Positions 13,448 to 17,813 of a stretch of 17,813 bases of DNA are shown here, piece after piece. The notes under the pieces are model-generated. The model had not been told where the DNA came from and searched no databases. It worked only from the letters and a program-made list of their open reading frames with translations. Each line of letters starts with the position of its first letter. Within the stretch, counting starts at the first letter, position 1. The stretch spans positions 1 to 17,813 of the forward strand of contig CAJLHL010000042.1 in NCBI GenBank assembly GCA_905206455.1, written 5' to 3'. Both the position numbers and the translations under genes were made by a program. Source of the stretch: an uncultured Eubacteriales bacterium. Its GTDB lineage: Bacteria; Bacillota; Clostridia; Peptostreptococcales; Anaerovoracaceae.

Positions 13448-14746
13448 TTACAGTTCTCCGAAACGGATTTTAATGGCGTTTCCGTGAGCAGTCAGTCCCT
13501 CTTTATCGGAAATCCGTACGATTTCATCTTTGACGCCTTTCAGATCTTCATAAGAATAGCGGATGATGCTGGTTCTCGTCAGAAAATCATAGACGCCGAG
13601 AGGAGAAGCGAATTTCGCCGCTCCGCTGGTAGGCAGCGTATGGTTAGGTCCCGCCACATAATCGCCCAGCGGTTCCGGCGCGTATTTTCCGAGGAATACC
13701 GCACCGGCGCTCTTCACCTGGTCCAGATAGGATTCCGGTTCTTCCACCATCAGTTCCAGATGCTCCGGCGCGATGTCGTTTGCGATGATCATAGCGCTGT
13801 CGATATCTTCCGTGATAAAAATCGCCGCATTATTGGCGATGGCTTCTGACGCGATTTCTACGCGGTCCAGTGCGGCTAACTGTCTTTTCAGCTCTTTCGC
13901 TGTCTTCTCCGCGATCTCCTTCGAATCGGTGATCAGTATGGAAGAAGCCATTTTGTCGTGTTCCGCCTGAGAGAGCATATCCGCCGCGATAAACGCCGGA
14001 TCTCCGGAAGCGTCGGCCACGATACAGATTTCGCTGGGGCCGGCGATCATATCGATGTCCACCGTGCCGTAGACATACTTTTTTGCTCTGGCTACGAAAG
14101 CGCTGCCCGGGCCGGTAATCTTATTGACCGGACGGATGCTCTCCGTGCCGTAGGCCAGCGCCGCGATCCCCTGAGCGCCTCCCGTCTTGTAGATTTCGTC
14201 AGCGCCGGTGATCTTCGCCGCGGCGAGAATATATTTGCTGATCTTGCCGTCTTTTCCCGCGGGAGAGCACATGACGATCCGCGGACATCCTGCGATTTTC
14301 GCCGGAATGACGTTCATCAGCACAGACGAAGGATAGGCCGCCGTACCGCCGGGCACATAGACGCCCACGTTTTGAATCGGCACGATCAGCTGACCCAGCA
14401 TGATATTATCACCCTTCGTATAACTCCAGGTCTTCTGAAGCTGTTTTTCGTGGAAAGAACGGATATTTTCCGCCGCTAACTCCAGTGCCGCGGTGACCTC
14501 CGGTTCCACGCTGCGGTAAGCCTCCTCCAGCTCTTCCTCCGTGACTCTCAGAGGACCGGTTTCCGTCTTTCCCGGACCGCCGAACTTTTCGCTGTAATAA
14601 TAGAGCGCGTCGTCCCCCTCCGCCCGGACTCTGGCGATCACCTCTTTTACCGTAGCGTCCACCGCGTCGAAATCGTCGTCCGTTCGGTTGCTGAGAATGC
14701 GGGCCGCTTTTAATTCTTCACCTTTTTTTACGATTAATGTCTTCAT
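13448..14746 (-). CDS. hisD: Histidinol dehydrogenase
   Basis: A 432-residue zinc enzyme catalysing the last two oxidations, histidinol to histidine, with NAD. Zinc ligands are seen: Gln260 and His263 in SQAEHD, the aspartate in GDYVAGPNHTLPTSGAA, and His421 in TAHGNAI. The catalytic APEHLEL motif is present. The NAD-binding region has GVYVPGGTAAYPSSVLMNV (128-146) and KTGGAQGIAALAYGT (187-201). It is full length. It begins 15 bp after the hisZG stop with an AAGGAAAG ribosome site, so the two genes are co-transcribed. Confidence 0.97.
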   Translation of the reverse strand: MKTLIVKKGEELKAARILSNRTDDDFDAVDATVKEVIARVRAEGDDALYYYSEKFGGPGKTETGPLRVTEEELEEAYRSVEPEVTAALELAAENIRSFHEKQLQKTWSYTKGDNIMLGQLIVPIQNVGVYVPGGTAAYPSSVLMNVIPAKIAGCPRIVMCSPAGKDGKISKYILAAAKITGADEIYKTGGAQGIAALAYGTESIRPVNKITGPGSAFVARAKKYVYGTVDIDMIAGPSEICIVADASGDPAFIAADMLSQAEHDKMASSILITDSKEIAEKTAKELKRQLAALDRVEIASEAIANNAAIFITEDIDSAMIIANDIAPEHLELMVEEPESYLDQVKSAGAVFLGKYAPEPLGDYVAGPNHTLPTSGAAKFASPLGVYDFLTRTSIIRYSYEDLKGVKDEIVRISDKEGLTAHGNAIKIRFGEL

Positions 14747-14761
14747 GATTCTTTCCTTTTT

Positions 14762-16378
14762 CTATTGTTCCAGCGCCCGGACAATCTCCGCTACGCTGTC
14801 CTGTTTCGTCTTCAGACTGGCTCTGTTTACGATAAACCGGGCGCTGATGTCCGCGATTTTTTCTATGACCTCAAGACCGTTTTCTCTCAGAGTATTACCC
14901 GTTTCCACGATATCCACGATGACGTCGGAAAGACCCACGATAGGAGCCAGTTCCACAGAACCGTTGATCTTCGTCACCTCGATGGAACGGCCGAATTTCG
15001 CAAAGTAATTTTTCGCCACATTCGGATATTTCGAAGCCACCCGCAGTTTTTTCTTCGGATCGTAACGGAAACCCTTCAGCCCGGCTACGGCGAAAATACA
15101 TTTTCCGTAGCCCAGATCCATCATCTCAAATACATCCGAGCCGCTCTCCAGCAGCGTATCCTTGCCGATGACGCCCACGTCGCAGGCTCCTTTTTCCACG
15201 TAAATGCCCACGTCTACCGCCTTGACGAAAATAATGCGGAATCTGCCAGTTTCATCGTCGAAGATCAGCTTCCGACTTTCTTTGGAATAATCAGGAAAAT
15301 GGATTCCCGCCTCTTCGAACTTCTGGAATGTGATATCCGCCAGACGACCCTTGCCCAGTGCGATGGTGAGAACATCACTGCCCCGTTCGCTTTCCATCGT
15401 CGCCTGCGCTTCCATCAGAGTATTGACATTGAGGCCGAAGCCCACCGCAGGAATATCTCTGCCGAACTTTTTCATCAGTTTGTCATAACGGCCGCCGCTT
15501 CCCACGATGACGCCGGTCTTTTTCAGATAGACTTGAAAGATCATACCGGAATAATATTCCAGCGTGTTGATCAGCCCCATATCGATGGAGACACAGTCTT
15601 TCTCACCGATCCGTCCGTAGATCTCCCGGACATTTGCCACGGCGGCTCTCATCGTATCGTTGAGCGTCAGCCGTTCCGCTTTTGCAAGGGTTTCCTCCGG
15701 CGCCCCGAAGAGCAGAGGCAGCGACAGCAGAGCTTCTCTGATATCCTGCGGAATCTGATGCTCTTTTGCAAAGAGGTGGAGTCCCGGGATATTCTTGCTT
15801 TCGACCAGCTTTCTCACTTCAGACTGCACATCCCTCGAATCGAATCCCGGGCAGACGGACAACGCTTCGAGCAGACCGTTAAAATAACCCGCATCGCCGA
15901 TCTCCGTCTTCATATCGTCGCCCGCGGTCTTTTTCAGAGCGGAAATGGCTGTCTCGATCACGCCGGCGTCGGCATCCGCACAGTCCGAACCGAAAAACTC
16001 GATGCCCGCCTGAGTGAATTCTCTCTTTTCGCCCTTTCGGAAATCCGCCGTACGAAACACATTTGTCACATACATCAGCTTCATCTGCGCATCGCTGTCT
16101 TTATAATGGGTCGCCGCCATTCTGGCGATCGGAATTGTAGCGTCAGGACGAAGGACCATCAGCTGACCGTTTTTATCCACAAGTTTATACATATCCTCCG
16201 TGCCGGCAAAGATGGAATCGTCGGCAAAGAGGTCATAATACTCGAAAGTCGGCGTCATGATCTGACGGTAACCGTTCTCCCGAAAGACGGAAAGCAGCGA
16301 CTCCTCCACCGCTTTCATCTTTTCGAATTCATCGTAATTAAGATCGGAAACACCTTCCGGTATAAAATGATTCATCAT
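14762..16378 (-). CDS. hisZG: HisZ-HisG fusion: ATP phosphoribosyltransferase regulatory and catalytic parts in one chain
   Basis: One uninterrupted 538-residue frame carries two proteins that are normally separate. Residues 1-332 are HisZ, a histidyl-tRNA-synthetase-like regulatory subunit: HFIPEGVSDL at the start, VLRPDATIPIAR (75-86), FRKGEKREFTQAGIEFFG (113-130) and GSGGRYDKLM (293-302). Residues about 334-538 are a short-form HisG: DVLTIALGKGRLAD (335-348), ACDVGVIGKDTLLE (398-411), the PRPP loop DIVETGNTLRENGL (489-502) and SARFIVNRASLK near the end. The linker is only a few residues. Together they condense ATP with PRPP, the first and feedback-controlled step of histidine synthesis. 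The start at 16378 has AGGAG nine bases upstream; a longer in-frame N-terminus is arginine-rich and unlike HisZ. The gene heads the minus-strand his unit from a near-consensus promoter. Both domains look intact. Confidence 0.93.
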   Translation of the reverse strand: MMNHFIPEGVSDLNYDEFEKMKAVEESLLSVFRENGYRQIMTPTFEYYDLFADDSIFAGTEDMYKLVDKNGQLMVLRPDATIPIARMAATHYKDSDAQMKLMYVTNVFRTADFRKGEKREFTQAGIEFFGSDCADADAGVIETAISALKKTAGDDMKTEIGDAGYFNGLLEALSVCPGFDSRDVQSEVRKLVESKNIPGLHLFAKEHQIPQDIREALLSLPLLFGAPEETLAKAERLTLNDTMRAAVANVREIYGRIGEKDCVSIDMGLINTLEYYSGMIFQVYLKKTGVIVGSGGRYDKLMKKFGRDIPAVGFGLNVNTLMEAQATMESERGSDVLTIALGKGRLADITFQKFEEAGIHFPDYSKESRKLIFDDETGRFRIIFVKAVDVGIYVEKGACDVGVIGKDTLLESGSDVFEMMDLGYGKCIFAVAGLKGFRYDPKKKLRVASKYPNVAKNYFAKFGRSIEVTKINGSVELAPIVGLSDVIVDIVETGNTLRENGLEVIEKIADISARFIVNRASLKTKQDSVAEIVRALEQ

Positions 16379-16528
16379 ATTTTCGTTCTCCTGTCTTCTC
16401 AAGACGCGCTGTTTCGCCTGTTTTTCTCCGTCTCTCGCCATCCGGAGGGATCTCCTCCTGCATCGGGGGGGCAGGACAGCGGCGCTGCGGTTTTTTAGCG
16501 ACAGCACGATAACACTTTTGTCTCTTTA

Positions 16529-16560
16529 CTTTATCACGCTATCACTTTATCGCTTTATCA
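16529..16560 (-). repeat. Four tandem 8-bp repeats in the hisZG leader
   Basis: Read on the minus strand the block is TGATAAAG, CGATAAAG, TGATAGCG, TGATAAAG with no spacing. It starts two or three bases after the predicted transcription start of hisZG, a position suited to an operator or an RNA-level signal. No protein is assigned to it. Confidence 0.8.
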
Positions 16561-16568
16561 TAGTAAAT

Positions 16569-16596
16569 ATTATAACATCAGAAAGGACGATGTCAA
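16569..16596 (-). promoter_or_regulatory. Promoter of the hisZG-hisD unit
   Basis: On the minus strand a perfect TTGACA (16596-16591) and a perfect TATAAT (16574-16569) are 16 bp apart. The start would be near 16562, giving a leader of about 185 bases before the HisZG ATG. No T-box consensus and no histidine-rich leader peptide was found in that leader. Confidence 0.82.
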
Positions 16597-16627
16597 CAGA
16601 TTTGCGTATGCAATATCCCGTTTCCTG

Positions 16628-16636
16628 TGCTATACT
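16628..16636 (+). promoter_or_regulatory. Extended -10 promoter of hisK
   Basis: TGCTATACT (16628-16636) on the plus strand is an extended -10 element with no good -35. Transcription would start near 16643, just before the ribosome site GGAGG (16645-16649). It is divergent from the hisZG promoter, about 30 bp away. Confidence 0.5.
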
Positions 16637-16659
16637 CGACACATGGAGGTACAGACAAC

Positions 16660-17457
16660 ATGTTTTACGATTATCATACGCATTCTTTTTTCTCCGACGA
16701 CTCCGAAACACCTCTGACTCTGATGCTGGACGCCGGCGTAAAAAACGGCCTGATCCAGATGGCGGTGACCGATCATTTCGATCCCGGCTATCCCGATCCG
16801 GACTATCCTTTTGAACTGAATTTCCCGCTTTATCACGAAGAACTCGAAAAAAAGCAGGAACAGTACCGGAATCGGCTAAAAGTCGTCAAAGGCATCGAAA
16901 TCGGTATTCAGCACGATCAGCTCGACCGCTGCCGCGAAGCAGCGCGGGCATATGATTATGATTATATCATAGGTTCCTTTCACTGTGCATGTGCGGAACC
17001 CCTTTACAACGGTAATTTTTTCGACGGAAAATCTCCCCGCAGAGTCTACGAAGATTACTATACTTATGTCTACAATAATCTGAAAAAATACGACGACTTC
17101 TGCAATCTGGGCCATCTGAACATCATCGACCGCTACGCGCCTGAAATCGCTCCTTTTGACACGTACAGCGATATCATTGAGGCCATTTTAAAGCATCTGA
17201 TCGAAACGGGACACGGTATCGAACTGAACACCTCTTCTTTCCGATATGACATGAAAGAAACCTGTCCTTCCGAAGCGATCCTGCGGCTCTATCGAACGCT
17301 CGGCGGAGAAATTATCACTACCGGTTCGGATGCGCACTGTCCGGAACATGTAGCATATCACTTCAAGTATGCCTACGCCTATCTGAAATCGCTGGGATTC
17401 GACTACATCACTTCTTTCTCTCAGCGAAAACCGTCTTTTCACCGGATCGACGAATAA
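16660..17457 (+). CDS. hisK: Histidinol-phosphatase, PHP family
   Basis: A 265-residue metal-dependent phosphatase that converts histidinol phosphate to histidinol, the step just before HisD. The PHP metal ligands are all visible: His6 and His8 in DYHTHS, His39 in VTDHFD, Glu80 in KGIEIG, His108 in IGSFHC, His152 in LGHLNIIDRY, and Asp224/His226 in GSDAH. The start at 16660 is chosen because GGAGG lies ten bases upstream and the product begins MFYDYHTHS; an upstream in-frame GTG at 16627 would add 11 unlike residues. It is transcribed away from the hisZG unit and followed by a clear terminator. Its presence means the HisB encoded elsewhere is likely to be dehydratase only. The symbol hisJ is also used for this family. 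Confidence 0.93.
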   Translation: MFYDYHTHSFFSDDSETPLTLMLDAGVKNGLIQMAVTDHFDPGYPDPDYPFELNFPLYHEELEKKQEQYRNRLKVVKGIEIGIQHDQLDRCREAARAYDYDYIIGSFHCACAEPLYNGNFFDGKSPRRVYEDYYTYVYNNLKKYDDFCNLGHLNIIDRYAPEIAPFDTYSDIIEAILKHLIETGHGIELNTSSFRYDMKETCPSEAILRLYRTLGGEIITTGSDAHCPEHVAYHFKYAYAYLKSLGFDYITSFSQRKPSFHRIDE

Positions 17458-17543
17458 TCCAGAAACAGTTCTTCCGGACGGAAATAAAATCATCCGACGG
17501 AATCCGCACTGTCCCAGCGGCTGACGGAGCGACAAAAACATAC

Positions 17544-17577
17544 AAAAACGGCGGATCTCCGCCGTTTTTTATTTTTC
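17544..17577 (+). terminator. Terminator after hisK
   Basis: AAAAACGGCGGA (17544-17555) and TCCGCCGTTTTT (17558-17569) make a 12-bp stem with a two-base loop as written (a tetraloop if the last pair opens), followed by TTATTTTTC on the plus strand. Confidence 0.92.
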
Positions 17578-17624
17578 TTAAATAACATCAAACGCCCCGT
17601 ATTGTGATAAAATCCACAATATAC

Positions 17625-17660
17625 AAAATAAGGAAATTCTTCCTTATTTTTGGTTTTTTT
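17625..17660. terminator. Second hairpin, possible bidirectional terminator
   Basis: AAAATAAGGAA (17625-17635) and TTCCTTATTTT (17640-17650) pair perfectly over 11 bp with a four-base loop. The plus strand continues TGGTTTTTTT. On the minus strand the T-tract is only TTATTTTG. It may insulate hisK from whatever lies to the right. Confidence 0.6.
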
Positions 17661-17711
17661 CCATAAATATCTTTCACCTGATTCTTTCTTGTAATATAAT
17701 GTTTTTGTTGT

Positions 17712-17771
17712 AGCCGGCAGCTTACTCGCTAAATCCTGATGGATAACTACTCTTTTTATCTGCTGCCGGCT
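17712..17771. repeat. 10-bp inverted repeat with 40-base spacer near the window end
   Basis: AGCCGGCAGC (17712-17721) and GCTGCCGGCT (17762-17771) are exact inverses. A plus-strand TATAAT (17695-17700 region) lies just before. No gene could be supported from 17578 to 17813; the stretch holds only this repeat and the hairpin at 17625-17650. Confidence 0.6.
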
Positions 17772-17813
17772 GCAGCGAACAAAAAACAAACCGGCCGGGC
17801 TGCGTATTCGACA

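Noticed and set aside
14765..16498. A very long open frame on the plus strand opposite hisZG, and similar ones opposite polA (7638-8726) and other genes
   Set aside because: They mirror the codon pattern of the true minus-strand genes, give arginine- and histidine-rich proteins without recognisable domains, and lack suitable ribosome sites.
16379..16507. Longer N-terminus for HisZG from an upstream in-frame start
   Set aside because: The extra 43 residues are arginine-rich and unlike HisZ, and the ATG at 16378 has a good ribosome site.
16529..16560. CRISPR-like array
   Set aside because: The repeats are only 8 bp with no spacers and sit in a promoter leader.
16379..16562. T-box or histidine-rich leader peptide in the hisZG leader
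   Set aside because: I saw no T-box antiterminator consensus, and the small frames in the leader contain no run of histidine codons.

Overview
This is a gene-dense window from a low-to-mid-GC Bacillota genome, most likely class Clostridia. The evidence is strong AGGAGG-type ribosome binding sites, sigma-A-like promoters with rho-independent terminators, a short-form HisG that depends on HisZ, a PHP-type histidinol phosphatase, a lipoprotein oligopeptide-binding protein, and a NmlR/AdhR-type MerR regulator. No transposase, integrase, CRISPR array or phage gene was seen. No genus is assigned.

Region 1 (1-1200) is a divergent redox pair. The 5' part of an iron-sulfur flavoprotein-like gene (cut by the window edge) faces a MerR-family regulator. 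Between them is a promoter with the 19-bp spacer and internal dyad typical of MerR targets, pointing at the flavoprotein gene.

Region 2 (1370-3370) holds two identical minus-strand tRNA-Leu(GAG) genes, each with its own promoter and terminator. They bracket a YczE/YitT-like membrane protein (+) and a VOC-fold protein (-) with a small helical C-terminal extension.

Region 3 (3480-7610) contains a cysteine-rich TIGR04076-like protein. Next to it is a minus-strand unit: coaE, an orphan oligopeptide-binding lipoprotein, and two small acidic proteins I do not recognise, ending at a strong terminator near 4132-4201. A hairpin and an internal promoter separate the lipoprotein gene from the two unknown genes.

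Region 4 (7752-11134) is a beta-carbonic anhydrase followed 11 bp later by polA, whose 3'-5' exonuclease domain looks inactive.

Region 5 (11277-17577) is a histidine cluster: hisZ-hisG (fused), hisD, hisH, hisF and hisI on the minus strand, with hisK divergent on the plus strand. HisZG starts the pathway (ATP plus PRPP), HisI opens the ring, HisH/HisF make the imidazole, HisK dephosphorylates histidinol phosphate and HisD makes histidine. hisA, hisB, hisC and hisE are not in the window. The single-ORF HisZ-HisG fusion and a run of four 8-bp repeats just downstream of its promoter are the most notable features.

Nothing here is an obvious new defence or mobile system. The best leads are the HisZG fusion, the repeat in its leader, the MerR/Isf-like pair, and the two unknown acidic proteins behind the orphan lipoprotein.
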